DNA of 64,000 bases from Ignelater luminosus (Eukaryota > Arthropoda > Insecta > Coleoptera > Elateridae), in NCBI GenBank assembly GCA_011009095.1, contig VTPC01091248.1, forward strand, positions 62,001-126,000, written 5' to 3'. A program made the translations under genes and the position numbers. A model generated the notes under the pieces. That model did not search any database, was not told where the DNA came from, and saw only the letters and a program-made list of their open reading frames with translations. Below, one piece after another: positions 22,554-34,274 of the stretch; the first letter of the stretch is position 1, and the number at the start of each line of letters is the position of its first letter.

Positions 22554-23859
22554 AAGGGTTTTCCAATAAGAGGTGTTATTTTGATATTCAAAGAAAAGTG
22601 CCATTTTTTTAATATAAATGATCGGATGTTTATTTCATTATAAAGAGGAAGGTATGCCGTTAATAGTGGAAAATAACATCAGGCAAATGACCACCACGAC
22701 CACGCTTACAGGACAATATCCTTTTCATGAAATTTTCCATAACCAAATCGCAAAGTGGCTGCCCTATGTCCTCGATAGCCTCACGAGTTCCATCTTTGAG
22801 GTCTTGAATCGACGCTGGGCTGTTGGCGTAGACCTTCTCTTTCACGTGGCCCCAAAGAAAGAAGTCGCAAGGTGTTAAATCACAAGATCTCGGTGGCCAA
22901 TTGTGATCACCTCTTCGAGAGATAACACGGTCCGGAAACTTTTTCCGTAAAAGATCAATGGTTTCGTTGCTTGTGTGGCACGTAGCGCCGTCTTGTTGAA
23001 AGTAAACGTTGTCCAGATCAATACCATCCAATTCCGGCCATAAAAAATCGTTAATCATCTCTCGATAGCGCAATCCAGTCACCGTAACTGTTGCTCCAGC
23101 CTCATTTTCGAAAAAGTAAGGTCCAATGACTCCGCCGGACCATAAACCGCACCAAACAGTCACACGTTGAGGATAGAGAGACTTTTCAACAATAACTCTT
23201 GGATTTTCTGAGCCCCAGATCCGACAATTTTGCTTGTTGACGAAGCCACCGAGGTGGAAATGGGCCTCATCACTCAAGATGATTTTTCGATGGAATTCTG
23301 GATCATTTTCATGCATTTCAACGACCCAATCAGCAAAGACACGACGTTGTTGATGATCGGCCGGCTTGAGTTCTTGTGTTAACTGGACTTTATAAGCCTT
23401 AAGACCCAAATCTTTATGCAAAATACGGTGTAATGACGTTTGTGGAATGGCTAATTCCAAAGAACGACGAGGAATGGACAAACCTGGGTTTTCTTTAACA
23501 CTTTCGGCTACAACAGCAATATTCTCGGCTGTTCTTGAGCGACGTGCACGGGTTTTATTCTTCACATCACTAACTTGTCCCAAGAGCTCGAATGTTTTCA
23601 CCAATTTCTGTATTGCGGTCCGACAAGGTGCTTCACGGTGACCCAAAAGTGTTCGAGTTTTACGAACCGTCTCTGCCAAATTTTCACCATTTTTATAGTG
23701 AATTTTAATAATTTCAATGCGTTGTTGAAGCGTGTATCGTTCCATATTTATTAATGGCGTAGTTTCTACTTGTCAAATGTCAAAAAATGATAGCTTCAAA
23801 AGTGACATCTACCGAAATAGCGGGCTATTCAAAATAACACCTCTTATTGGAAAACCCTT
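22554..23859. mobile_element. Mariner-like transposon, copy A, apparently intact
   Basis: The ends are inverted repeats AAGGGTTTTCCAATAAGAGG and then TGTTATTTTGA (22554 onward; reversed at 23859). They match perfectly over about 31 bp and are flanked by TA on each side (22552-22553, 23860-23861). The element is 1,306 bp with one uninterrupted transposase on the minus strand. It is almost identical to copy B at 44560-45864. By its structure it could be autonomous. Confidence 0.93.
22660..23745 (-). CDS. Mariner-like transposase (361 aa), copy A
   Basis: The enzyme cuts and pastes its own element at TA sites. The N-terminal DNA-binding part has a helix-turn-helix (YTLQQRIEIIKIHYKNGENL, then SIPRRSLELAIPQTSLHRIL). 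The catalytic domain has Asp159 (LSDEAHFHLGG), Asp252 (FQQDGATCHTS) and Asp289 (SCDLTPCDFFLWG). Thirty-six residues lie between the second and third Asp, close to but not equal to the classical mariner DD34D. The Pro usual before the third Asp is Cys here. The frame is complete, from ATG 23743-23745 to the stop at 22660-22662. The only close relative in the window is copy B; copy C (49976-51298) is a more distant cousin. Confidence 0.9.
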   Translation of the reverse strand: MERYTLQQRIEIIKIHYKNGENLAETVRKTRTLLGHREAPCRTAIQKLVKTFELLGQVSDVKNKTRARRSRTAENIAVVAESVKENPGLSIPRRSLELAIPQTSLHRILHKDLGLKAYKVQLTQELKPADHQQRRVFADWVVEMHENDPEFHRKIILSDEAHFHLGGFVNKQNCRIWGSENPRVIVEKSLYPQRVTVWCGLWSGGVIGPYFFENEAGATVTVTGLRYREMINDFLWPELDGIDLDNVYFQQDGATCHTSNETIDLLRKKFPDRVISRRGDHNWPPRSCDLTPCDFFLWGHVKEKVYANSPASIQDLKDGTREAIEDIGQPLCDLVMENFMKRILSCKRGRGGHLPDVIFHY

Positions 23860-24189
23860 TATTTACTTCGATAATCATTAATAAATACATTAAACTTGTA
23901 TTGCTCTCGGAAATTCAACATGCTTTTCTACTTTCCGAGCATGTATGCACTATCTCGTTCAAAAGAGAATCGTCACTTTCTTGCATTGAACTGTGTAAGT
24001 TCAAATACATATTCAGTTTACTGTTTCTTCGTTCGTTCATTCCCCATTTCTCAGTAGAGTCAGTACGAACTTTAACAATTTGCACTTATGTGATACTAAA
24101 CTGAATAAACAAATGAACGAACCGTTCAATCGAAAAGAGTCGTATGTTTACCGCTCATTTAAGTAAGTCGTTCATTGTGAACGACTCAT

Positions 24190-26590
24190 TCATAAACGAC
24201 CCATTTCTAGCAGACACCCTACGGCCTGTACCGTAGAGTAGTGTGGGGTTGGCGACCCACTAAAAACCCCTATCCACTTTCCAATCGTTACCCTCCACTT
24301 CGGACCCGCGCAAGCATTATTTCGGAATGGGGTCGGATCGGGTGCAGGATGGTGCGCACCCGATGATGTTCTGCCACAACGTTTATGTGTTCGGTTGTAT
24401 GTCCTTGTTCCGGTCGTTTGCCTCTACTTGTCAATAATTCATATACGAGTTTTCTTTATTACCTTTCCCTTTCTTGCTTTATTCTAGCCTTCATGACTTT
24501 GGTTAAATATTTTCAGAAGTTAGCATTTCTCTCAAGAGGGTTTCGAGCTGTGTTTTTCCTGCACTGAACTTGTTGCAATAAAATATTGCGTGTTCTGCGT
24601 CGTCAATGTCGTATCTGCAAAATCTGCACTCGTCCGTTTCTGCCTTCTTTATTGCTCTCAGGTACACGTTGAAACTACCGTGGCCGATTAGCACCTAGGT
24701 AACGTAATAATTCAATTTGGACCCACTTTCCGACTTCTTGAATTAGTGTCTTTGTTCACTTGTTTTTTTCCCGTATCTGCTTTCCAAGTGTTTTGCCACT
24801 GCTCGATAGTTTCCCTTCTAGCGTCTTTATGGTTTCTTGCTTGTGGGTCTGTATTATATACTTTAGTCCTTTTATTGACTTGAAGTTCTATAGGAGTGAG
24901 GCCGGCGATGGTTAGTAGCGCGTTCGTCGACGTAGTTCTGTACACCGCCGCAATTCTTAGAGCCAACTTTCTTTGCACTTTTTTGAGTTTTTCCAGATAA
25001 CTAGCTACCTTCAGGCCTTCGCTCCAGACTGGGGATGTGTTGCCGCCGACACCAGGACCTTTCTCGATCCCTATTGATTGTTATTGCTTGACGGTCAGCT
25101 TTATCACCAATATATTGGATGTGCTGCTTGTAGCTTCGGTTAGATACTTTAGGGTGTTTTTTATTTCAACTCTCTTACCCCTTAATGCTAGATTAATGTT
25201 CTCCACTGTTCCTCGTCCGCTGAAAAGCACGGCCTCTATTTTCTCCAGCGCCAATTGCAGTTTGTTTCCTGTCATCCATGTGTCTATTTGTTGAAGCATA
25301 TTATTTGCAATACGCTCCAACTCTCTTTCCTTCTTAGCCACCACTACCATTGCCAAGTCGTCTGCAAAGGCGAAGAGGGTAACGCCCTCCGGTACTGGAA
25401 TTCTCATCACCCCATCGTAAAGAATGTTCCATAATAGCGGTCGAAAGACCGATCCTTGCGAAACTCCGCACGTCATCTTCCTCGTTTCCTTATTTCTTTC
25501 TGTATCTTCTATAATGATACTTCTATCGTTAGATAGCTTTTGATCACCTTGGTCAAATAGTTTCTTATGTTTCTTCTTTCTAATTATTTTATTATTCCCT
25601 GCCAGCTTGCAGAGTTGAACACATTTTTTACGTCTAGCGTAATTAGTATGCTTAGTTTCCTGGTGTTTCGGGTTTCTGCCCTAGCCGTTTTGGCGATACT
25701 GGTTACGTCTCTTACGGCGTCCCTCGTTGCTCTTCCTTTACGAAAACAGTATTGCCTTGAGTCAAGGTCTCCCTTGTTTTCCACTTCCTTTTCCAGTCTG
25801 TTCTTGATGACATGTTCGTACAGTTTAACTATTACATCTAATAGTCAAATCGGCCTGTACGTAACTTCTCCTTGCGCGTTTTTTCTAGGTTTAGAGACTA
25901 ACGTTACCCTCACCACTTTCCATTGGCTAAAAGTTTATTAAATATATCTTTTAGCAAGCCCAGCTCTTTTTGGATGATAATTTTTATCACTCCCGGTGGG
26001 ATACCATTCGATCCGGAAGCTTTTTTATTTTTTATTTTTGTTTTGATTTCTTCCAATTCCTCAGTTTGCACTGGTTCAATGTCGTCCCCTTCTGATTTGG
26101 TCCAGGCTTGTTCTACTTAAGTGGGGATAAGCTCGTCGCAGATCGCCCGCATCTTTTCCAGCGATATATTGGTTCTGCTATTTTTTGTTTTGTTGTGCTT
26201 TGTAACTACTTTATTTTATATCCTCTACCCCATCTGTCGTTGTCAATTTCTTTGCAGAGTCTTTCCCAATGCGTTTCTTTAAATTTTTCAATTTCCCTTT
26301 TAAGCTTCTTCCTGGCTTGTCGATATTCTTTTCCTTCGGTTTCTAGGTTTATATGCTCTTCCCTTCCTTCGCAGTGCGTGCCTATTTTTTTCTGATGCTT
26401 GTAAGTTTTCTTCTGGTGGAAAGACACAGTTTCCTGGTGTCGGCGATTTGCTCTTTCCACCAGTATACCTCTTTCCGCCTCCCCTTCTTGGGTTTTTTCA
26501 GGGCATCTTGACATATCATCTGAAGAAGTTGCCCCACTTCCGCGTTACGTAATTTAAGGATAGCTTTTCTTATTGGATGAGACACTATTC
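24190..26590 (-). mobile_element. R1-like non-LTR retrotransposon fragment, degenerate
   Basis: Broken minus-strand frames read, in element order, a coiled basic region (about 26580-26210), RT finger and palm pieces (DSRQYCFRKGRATRDAV, SILITLDVKNVFNSASW at about 25780-25590; GVSQGSVFRPLLWNILYD and FAFADDLAMVV at about 25470-25330), then MQRKLALRIAAVYRTTS and a terminal zinc motif DECRFCRYDIDDAEHAIFYC (about 24640-24570). FADD and the C-terminal CCHC are typical of R1-clade ORF2. The 5' half, including the endonuclease, is missing. A GC-richer tail at about 24200-24380 is probably the 3' UTR. Several frameshifts make it dead. It is not seen in rDNA, where true R1 elements sit, so a relative is more likely. 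Confidence 0.75.
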
Positions 26591-26992
26591 TGTCCTAAAA
26601 AAGTTTAATTCAGTAATGCCACGTACCAAATACGGTTTTCATTTAGATTAAAATTACAAACTTTAAAATTCCGCCACTATTTACGTGCAACTGTGTTAAA
26701 TTATATTACTAATCAAACCTTTTATGAAGCAGCATTGTAACAAATCGCAAAAGTATTTTTAATAATAACCAGTAATTATGTGTTGACATTTATAGTAAAT
26801 TCTCATAATCGATTAATTAAAATTAAATGGAATCAATTTTAGTTCAAAATTTAGCACTACATTTCTCTGATTTGGCAACACTGCGTAAATGTCAGGAAAA
26901 ATGACCGTTCGCTTGCATTTGTTGGCTTGGTGTAGCTTACTGCTGTAAGCATACGTGAGACGTAATTTGTATTTATAAAATATTAATATACG
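26591..26992. other. 5' flank of the zinc-finger gene
   Basis: AT-rich DNA between the R1-like fragment and the ATG at 26993. It presumably holds the promoter and 5' UTR; no single motif stands out. Confidence 0.4.
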
Positions 26993-29900
26993 ATGGAAGA
27001 AGAAGTAGTGTGTAGAACCTGTTTGCAGAGTTTTCCATCCAGCCTGGTTACCTTGTTAAATCAAGCGGACGATAGTGATCAAATTTCGTTAAGGGAAAAG
27101 CTTTTAACATGTGTACCCGAACTAGTAAGTAACCAGATAAGCAATCATTTCTCATTGATATCTACGCAAAAGTACTATTGAATCTTAAGAATATTAGTTG
27201 AATGCAAGAAATTTTGATAATATCGGTAATTTAAAATCAAGTAACCCTTTGCATTAATAAGTTTAATTGTATTTTTACCTTCATAATTATAACTATCGTT
27301 GCATACAAACTAAACGTGTTATACTCAAGATAATTTATTAGTTGTTGATTAATCACAGTCACCAGAAACTTCTAGGTTGCAGACAAAATCATATTACAGG
27401 AAAAATGTATAATTGTTGTGTCGTATCTTCTATCTAACCTTAAAATTCTATAAAATCTTGTATAGTAACAAGTTTATGTTTATTACAGACTGTGGATATA
27501 GTAAATGAGCCAGTTGTTTGTCATGACTGCAGTGCTGCAATTGCATTGGGATATCAGTTCAAGAGTATATGTTTGGAAAATGAAAAGATTCTGTATAGAT
27601 TTATTAAATACAGAAAACAAAATGTGTATGACCTTCTTACCACATCAGATCTTTTGAGACTTACTAGAAAAGATATTATCGAAGAACACAGTTATTCATC
27701 TGTGCAGAGGTTTTCTCCAAATGATTATTCAAATGTCAGCGATTACGAAAGCGATGATGACGAGAACATGAAGTTAAAATTCCCAACAGATATACGAGCA
27801 TCTTTAGATGATTTTGTAAGACAGAATAGTACATCAGCAAGTGAGAGTACTCCAGAAGAATTGATCAAGGTGCCAGTTAAGACAAAAGCAGAACGCAAGC
27901 AAGTAAAGAATATGCAGGCAGAAACTTCTCAGTTTGATCTAGGACCATTAGAAAATGATGTTTTGGAAATAAATAAATCTATTAATAAAGCTGTGAAGGA
28001 ATCAAAAGTTGTAAAAACAAAACGTAAACGTGACAGTAATCCTAAATCAACAACTAAGAGATCTGCTAAAAAAATTAAACTTAAACATGGTGAATCTCTT
28101 AAAGGTGCTGGAAAAGTAACTGCGGCTTTCAATCGAACATTATCATATGAGGAGGAGATGATTAAAAATGAAATGCTAAAACAGCTTGAAGAAATCACTC
28201 AAAATTCACAGACAGAACAAGGTGATCTGAATAAAGATACCAGAAGGAAAAAAGTTACTAACAGTGATGCAAGCACACCTAAGATTAATATTGGATATAA
28301 AGTACCTACAAAGCGTACAAAATCAAAAAAAGAAATAGAAGAACAACTAAGAATTGATTTAGAAAATGAAAAAACAAGAATGGTACCAGAATCTCCTAAT
28401 TCTAGTAGAAAATCTCCATTGAAAAGCACCAATTTGATGGCGGATTTGCCAGAAGCTTTGCATGAAACTGCTGATTTAAATGATAACAAATCTTCAAAAA
28501 CCATTTCGAAAACCACACAAAAAGTTAATAAGACAAATAAAAGCAATGTGCAAACCACAGATGAAGTTGTTGAAGCTAGTGAAGAATTAAAAACCAACCA
28601 TCCAAAGACTTACAGTCCAAATAAAAATACAAAACATACAAACAAAAAACCTGTACATGAAGTTGCTAGTGCAACTAAAGGAGATAAACATAAAACATCA
28701 CCAGAGAATAAACCAAAGATAATATCTGAAACTAAAACTACTCCTCAGACTTCAAATCCTGATAGGAATGATAACATGAAGAATAAGACATCAACAGTAG
28801 ATAAAGCAAAAAGTATGTGTGAGGCTTCTGCAGTCAACATCGATAATAAATCTAAAACTACCACACAGCAAGCTTCTAGTCCAAATGATAAATTAAAAAT
28901 GAAGCCATTATTGGATAAAATAAAATCTGCACCTGTAGCTTCTGAAACAACTGAAAGTGATAAAAGAAGAAACAAAGTGTCTTTTGATGATGAAATTTAT
29001 GATGCTTCTACTTCAAGTAAGGATGCTAAACGAAAAAGTAAATCACCAAAAATTATGTACAAGGTTCCCACCTCAGATAGATTCAAGAAATTGGGGAAAA
29101 GGGTGGTTTTAGAAGATGACAATGATAGTGATGAATCTAGTAAAGTGGATGAAAATATCAAACCCAAAAACAAAAGATCTTCAGTAAATAAATCAAAGGT
29201 TAGAGCCAACAAGACAAAAGCTAAAAAAGCAGTAAATGTTAAAGCTGAATTAAGTATGATGGAAATGGATCAATTAGAGAATATTGCTGTGGAGCAACTG
29301 AAAGCTATGTATGATTCAGTTAGAATGGCTGGCAATTATACTGCCGCACAACTAAATGAAAGTATTAAAAATGAAGATTCACCTTATAATAAGAATGAAA
29401 ATAAACGTTTTGTGTGCACTAAATGTAATAAAAGTTACAACTTTAAGTCACATTTTGATGTGCATTTGAAATCACATATATTTAAGAAATTATTTTCATG
29501 CCCTGTTTGTGAAAAAGATTTTTCTCAAGAAAAATACTTGCAATCGCATGCAATGCTGCATACTGCTCAAGCTGGATCATATCAGTGCCATATATGTCTG
29601 AAATATTTATCTGCTTCAACAGCTCTAAAGAGACACTACAGGACCCATACTGGTGAGAAACCCTATGTATGTGCATGTTGTGATAAACAGTTTGCTCAAA
29701 AGATTCAACTAAATGTTCACATGAGAACACATACAGGTCAGAAACCATTTAAATGTGATATTTGTCATGCTGAGTTTTCACAAAAATCTCATTTATTGGG
29801 GCATGTGAGAATTCATACAGGTGAGAAACCTTATAAATGTGAGAAATGTCCTAAACGCTTTCGTAAAAGTTATGCTTTACGAATTCATCAACATTCGCAC

Positions 29901-30215
29901 AGTATAAAGCCATTTCAATGTAAGGCATGTAATTTCCTATTTAAAGACGCAGGAGTTTTCGAAAGACATGTAAATAAACATTTGGTAAGTATTGTCACTA
30001 CAGGTTCTCATGTACTGAAAAAGAGGAAACCCACTAATAAGGATGTAGATGAACTTGAGCAGGATGTGAAAGATATAAATATGGGAATTAGCTTAAGTGA
30101 GCAAATCAATAAGGGTGACGCATTTGACTGTGAAGTTTGTGGAAAACAATTTTCAACTAAATTCAGCATGAGGAGGCACATGAATGTTCATTCAGATATT
30201 AAAGATCACAATTGA
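26993..30215 (+). CDS. ZAD-domain C2H2 zinc-finger protein, probable transcription factor
   Basis: Two exons: 26993-27124 and 27489-30215 (GT-AG intron, 364 bp), 952 aa. The N-terminus is a ZAD, with Cys7/Cys10 (VCRTCLQSF) in exon 1 and Cys55/Cys58 (VCHDCSAAI) in exon 2. The intron falls inside the domain, and the second exon restores the second Cys pair, which supports the splice. ZADs mediate dimerisation in arthropods. A long Lys/Ser/Thr-rich, low-complexity linker follows (about 110-680), with acidic patches and nuclear-localisation-like clusters (KTKRKRDSNPKSTTKRSAKK). Eight C2H2 fingers span about 684-945; several are joined by TGEKP/TGQKP linkers, which indicates DNA binding. The last finger stands apart after a 50-residue spacer. 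The DNA target and one-to-one orthologue are unknown. Confidence 0.93.
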
Positions 30216-30763
30216 AATAGACGTGCGTTTAAATTGGGGACTTCAATGCAAAAAAAGACATGTTAAAACTTTTAGAAGAGAACAGCAAGAAAGCAACGTG
30301 CTCTTCTTTTTAAAAAGGATATTAAGTTATCATTGTTGATGTATTACTTTGAATATGCCTTTTTGTTTATATAAATCTTTTACTTTATATTTCATAGAAT
30401 TCCTGCAAGAACGTTTTTCTTCGTAAAAATCACTTCATTATTTCAAAAATTAGCATATCTGGTTATTGTATTGGAGCCCTCAAATTGGTTTCTAAGTTTA
30501 AATAATAAGAAGATTAATATTGTAACAATAGTAGATGTTATATGTAAACATATGTTAGAGATACTGTTTTATTTTAGTTCCTGTTCAAAAGTTGTTTTAG
30601 ACCTGTTCTTAAAAAAAAATTTTTTTAAGTTTTCCATAGTAAACATAGTATTAGAGTTCAAGTTCATTTAAATGTTCAAATCAGTTGTAAACAAAATAAT
30701 GTATATCAATATAAATTATTTAGTTACAGTTGCTCCTTTTTTATTTGTGTATAAAGCTTGATA
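30216..30763. other. 3' flank / likely 3' UTR of the zinc-finger gene
   Basis: AT-rich, with no frame of note. A poly-A signal cannot be fixed; near-matches to AATAAA occur. It ends at the TIR element starting near 30764. Confidence 0.4.
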
Positions 30764-30984
30764 TACAGTGCGTTTGTTCAAACACAGTCAAGCCCATATC
30801 TTCGTTAATATCTATAATAGAGCAAAAAAACCCTGAATAAAAAAATGAATTATGCTAATCAGCTGATTAGATGGAAAATGTAAAACTCTGATATTGTGTC
30901 TTTCTGCTACAACTGGATGATAGTCAATTTTTTTTTCGTAAATGGTACGATTATTTTTTTCTCTTTCTGGATATGTAAAAATAT

Positions 30985-31530
30985 CACATAGTCCAGTCAA
31001 CAAAGGAGTTATAGAGGACATGGAATAGGGGAAAATTTTTCTCTTGAGGAATGTGTTGGAAGTAGTTAGGAGGCAAAGATACTAAAAGTCCCCGCCCCTA
31101 GCCCTGTCGCTTCAGGGGGGAGGGGAGTGGAAAGGTGCCTATTTTCGGTTTTTCGCTTATAACTTGGAACCAGTGTGTCGTAGGATAAAGCGTGCTCCTT
31201 ACAAAATAAAAGATAATTAAATTTCCTACAAGACTGCCTATATTCATTTTCTTCCTATGTGCTATAGTTTCCGAGATATTCGCCAGCGAAGATCGATAAT
31301 TTTTGAAAAACTTTGTCTCACATTTTTCGTTAAACTTGTCTTTCTAACTCCCCAGCCTCATGTTTTCAGAAAAGTCGTCAGACAGGAAGTTGTGAAATAT
31401 TAGATTTCCTTTAGAAATATGTTTATTTACTAATTTATCTTGGACAGGTCAGAAGTTACAGCAATTTGAAGTTTTCAGATAAATTTCCTGATTTCTCAAG
31501 AAAACTATACTTTCGTTATTATCGTTAGGT
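30985..31530 (+). repeat. AGTCCAGTCAAC repeat, copy 1
   Basis: It starts AGTCCAGTCAACAAAGGAGT and continues TATAGAGGACATGG, a CCCCGCCCCTAGCCCTG block and TTTCCGAGATATTCG. The same order of blocks occurs at 46713-46960 (truncated) and 47174-47670. It is non-coding and of unknown class; the copies differ at many positions, so the family is not very young. Confidence 0.72.
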
Positions 31531-31693
31531 ATTTATGTATTAAAAAACTGGAATTTAAGAAAAATCTTACATAGTCTTGCCATATTTCATATTCCTACAT
31601 GACAAGACTTACAAGAAAAACAAATATTTATTGAATAAGATTAATATTATACAACAAAATAAACAGTAGACATTGGAAGTTTGATGATTATCT

Positions 31694-33195
31694 ATAGTCG
31701 AGGAAATAAAGCAGAAAAGGTCGAAAAAAAAATCGCCAAGATGGATTTTGATGCAGTTTGCGGCAATCGATTCTGTGAGTTGTCTAGAAAAAATGCTTCC
31801 TTTTAGTTTTTTGACGTTTTTTTGTTATTGCATTTCTACAGAGGAAAATGCACCTTTTTGGATGCATTTCAGGAGCTATAATTCAGTTTGACAAAAATCG
31901 ACAAAATGGGCCAGATTTTTTCACTCGGGAGTTTTTTGGGTCGCTGATTACGAATCCGGCATTAGTTTAGGGGAAAAGTGAACCTGGTTGTGGAAAAACG
32001 GAAAATTTGGCCTAATTTCTAGAAAATTTTTCTTGTTCGTGAGAATTTTGAATTTTAACTGGAAAATAGGTCCTAGGAGGTTTTTTTGGTCGCTGATCAC
32101 GAATCCGATAGTAGTTTTCCGGAAAAACCCTGGCCGTGGAAAATCGGAACATCTTGCCCAATTTCGGAAAAAATTTTGGAATTTTAGTTCGCAAATGGGT
32201 TCTAGATAGTTTTTTGGGTCGCTGATCATGAATCCGATATTAGTTTTCCGGAAAAACCATCCTGGCCGTGGAGAATCAGAAAATTTTGCCATTTTCTTCA
32301 GTTTTTCATGTTTAACTGCTCTTATGTGACAGTTCATCTCTCTTTCGATGTAGTAGACATGTTTGGGACCAGTTTTCAGTGTTGTAGCGAAAATTGCTAA
32401 AAACTCGTGGAAACTCATTGGGAAATTTTCAAAAAAAAACGTGTTTCGTGTCAATTTCGGGGTAATAGCAAGCTGCCACTTCAAAAATAACAACGAAAAC
32501 ATGTAGAAAAAATATAGTTTTCAAGAAAATTTTTTATATATAGATATGATATGTATTATACATACCTATCTGAAGGTGTGCGCGCATATAAAAAATTCTC
32601 TTGAAAACTATATTTTTTCTAGATGTTTTCGCTGTTATTTTCGAAGTGGCAGCATGCTTTTAGCCCGAAATCGACATGAAACACGTTTTTTTTGAAAATT
32701 TCCTAATGATTTTCCACGGGTTTTTCGCAATTTTTACTACAACAGTGAAAACTGGTTCCAAACATGACTACATCGAAGGAGAGATGAATTGCCACCTAAG
32801 AGCGGTTAAACATGAGAAAAATGAAGAAAATGGCAAAATTTTTTGATTTCCACGGCCAAGGTGGTTTTTCCGGAAAACTAATATCGGATTTGTGATTAGC
32901 GACCCAAAAAACTATCTAGAACCCATTTTCGAGCTGAAATTCCAAAATTTTTTCTGAAATTGTGCCAAATTTTGTCGAGTTTTTTCAAACTGAATTATAG
33001 CTCCTGAAAGTGCATCCAAAAAGATGCATTTTCCTCTGTAGAAATGCAATAAAAAAAACGTCAATAAACTAAAAGAGAGCATTTTTTCTAGACAACTCGC
33101 AGAATCGATTTCCGCAAACCGCATCAAAATCCATCTTGGCGATTTTTTTTGTTTTACTTTGGCCTTTTTTTCTGCTTTATTTCCTCGACTACTAG
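31694..33195. repeat. Large foldback palindrome (about 1.5 kb) with unequal arms
   Basis: The left arm begins TAGTCGAGGAAATAAAGCAG at 31694, and the right arm ends with its complement at 33195. The arms match over their length apart from small indels and meet at an AT-rich centre near 32550-32560. The left arm is about 840 bp and the right about 610 bp. The excess is explained by a 130-150-bp unit (TTTTTTGGGTCGCTGAT at 31932, 32081 and 32210) that is tandem in the left arm and single in the right (about 32840-32930). Tandem units within long inverted arms are the hallmark of foldback elements. No protein is encoded; the 184-aa minus frame is a shadow of the repeats. Confidence 0.78.
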
Positions 33196-33203
33196 AACAC
33201 ATC

Positions 33204-33300
33204 CCATATGTGAACTATGGTTTCAACAAGATGGAACCTCTCCTCACAATGGAAGAAACATTTGGAATATCTTTAATATTCAATTTTACAAATAACTAAA
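33204..33300 (+). pseudogene. DDE transposase scrap
   Basis: Just outside the foldback, a plus-strand frame reads WFQQDGTSPHNGRN (about 33218-33262), the second catalytic block of a Tc1/mariner-like transposase. Sequence soon decays. Other scraps of transposase-like residues may exist to 33560, but I could not follow a frame. The foldback's boundary right before it suggests that the palindrome landed in the transposase gene. Confidence 0.6.
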
Positions 33301-33863
33301 TAGCAAATAGTGGTTTGGCCAGCTAGTTTAAATAACTTATCAATTCTAAATTTCTTTGTTTAGGGATGTTTCAGGCAGCAAACTTATGGTCCAGTTTTTG
33401 AAATGCACAGCTCAGTTCTTTGTGGTTTCGTGGCATGGTAGGAGTTATTTTTTGACACAATATAGACTGGTTGCGTGGTACATTCCCCTGCAAAGAAATC
33501 CAGAATTGATAAGTCAGGTGACCTGGCGGGTCAAGTGTTAGAACCATTATTTGTTATCCAGTTATTTTCAAACTTGAAATTTAAAATGGGGGGTGGAGCT
33601 CTGTCTTGTTGAAACTTTAATTCAAATCTAATCGCCAGTGGGGTATTGTCTAGATAATCATCAAATCGCCAGTGTTTACTGTTTGTTTTGTTATAAGATA
33701 ACATTAGTTTGTTCATAATGGTTTGTTTTTCTCGAGAATTTTGTTATGTAAAGGTATAATACGTATCTTTACATATCCAAAAAGAGAAGATTCTCTATTT
33801 AATAGAAAAATAAAACAAGATCGTGCCATTTAAGAATAAAATCAAGTTGTTTTATACACAATA

Positions 33864-34069
33864 CAGATAAGAGTTGAGCAAAGTCATAATTGTTTTAATT
33901 GTGATTTAGAATTTTTAATGGACGGAGCAATCTCTTAATATATCATTTACGGTTATTCTGACTTTTTAAAATTGTCTTGTGGTGTGTTACTATAGAAATT
34001 AGATTCTAAAACACGTATTTTGAATAAAGAATGTCCGCCGGTACTGCGACATTGCCCAACTCTTATCCC
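33864..34069. mobile_element. MITE with GGATAAGAGTTG termini (copy 2)
   Basis: Left AGATAAGAGTTGAGCAAAGT (33864), then CATAATTGTTTTAATTG; right, reversed, GGATAAGAGTTGGGCAATGT, then CGCAGTACCGG. The two distinct ends match those of copy 1 at 14244-14655, in opposite orientation. At about 206 bp it is half the length of copy 1. Confidence 0.68.
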
Positions 34070-34274
34070 TTATTATATGTATATGAGAACTCTAGAAAAA
34101 AAAGTTCACTACTGCCCCTTAACGGGGAGACACTATCGAATTTTTACATTTACCATCTAATCGACTGATTAACATCATTCATCTTTTATTCAGATTTTGT
34201 TGCTTTATCATGTTCATGAATATTAATGAAGAATGAAGATATAGGCTTGGCCTTGTTTGAACAAATACCCTGTA

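Larger units (their letters stand above)
30764..34274. mobile_element. 3.5-kb TIR element stuffed with other repeats
   Basis: About 150 bp at the left end (TACAGTGCGTTTGTTCAAAC, then AAGCCCATATCTTCRTT-like sequence) recur inverted at the right end (reversed: TACAGGGTATTTGTTCAAAC, then AAGCCTATATCTTCATT). Further inward both arms share AATCAG-CGATTAGATGG-like and GTAAATGTAAAA-like blocks. TA flanks both ends. Inside lie an AGTCCAGTCAAC repeat, a foldback palindrome, transposase debris and a MITE, listed separately. The original core is no longer recognisable; it was probably a Tc1/mariner-type non-autonomous element that took later insertions. Confidence 0.62.

Noticed and set aside
27929..29212. 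Several minus-strand frames opposite the zinc-finger gene
   Set aside because: Antisense shadows of the Lys/Ser-rich linker exon.
31948..32502. 184-residue minus-strand frame
   Set aside because: It lies wholly inside the tandem units and arm of the foldback palindrome and matches no domain; a repeat shadow.
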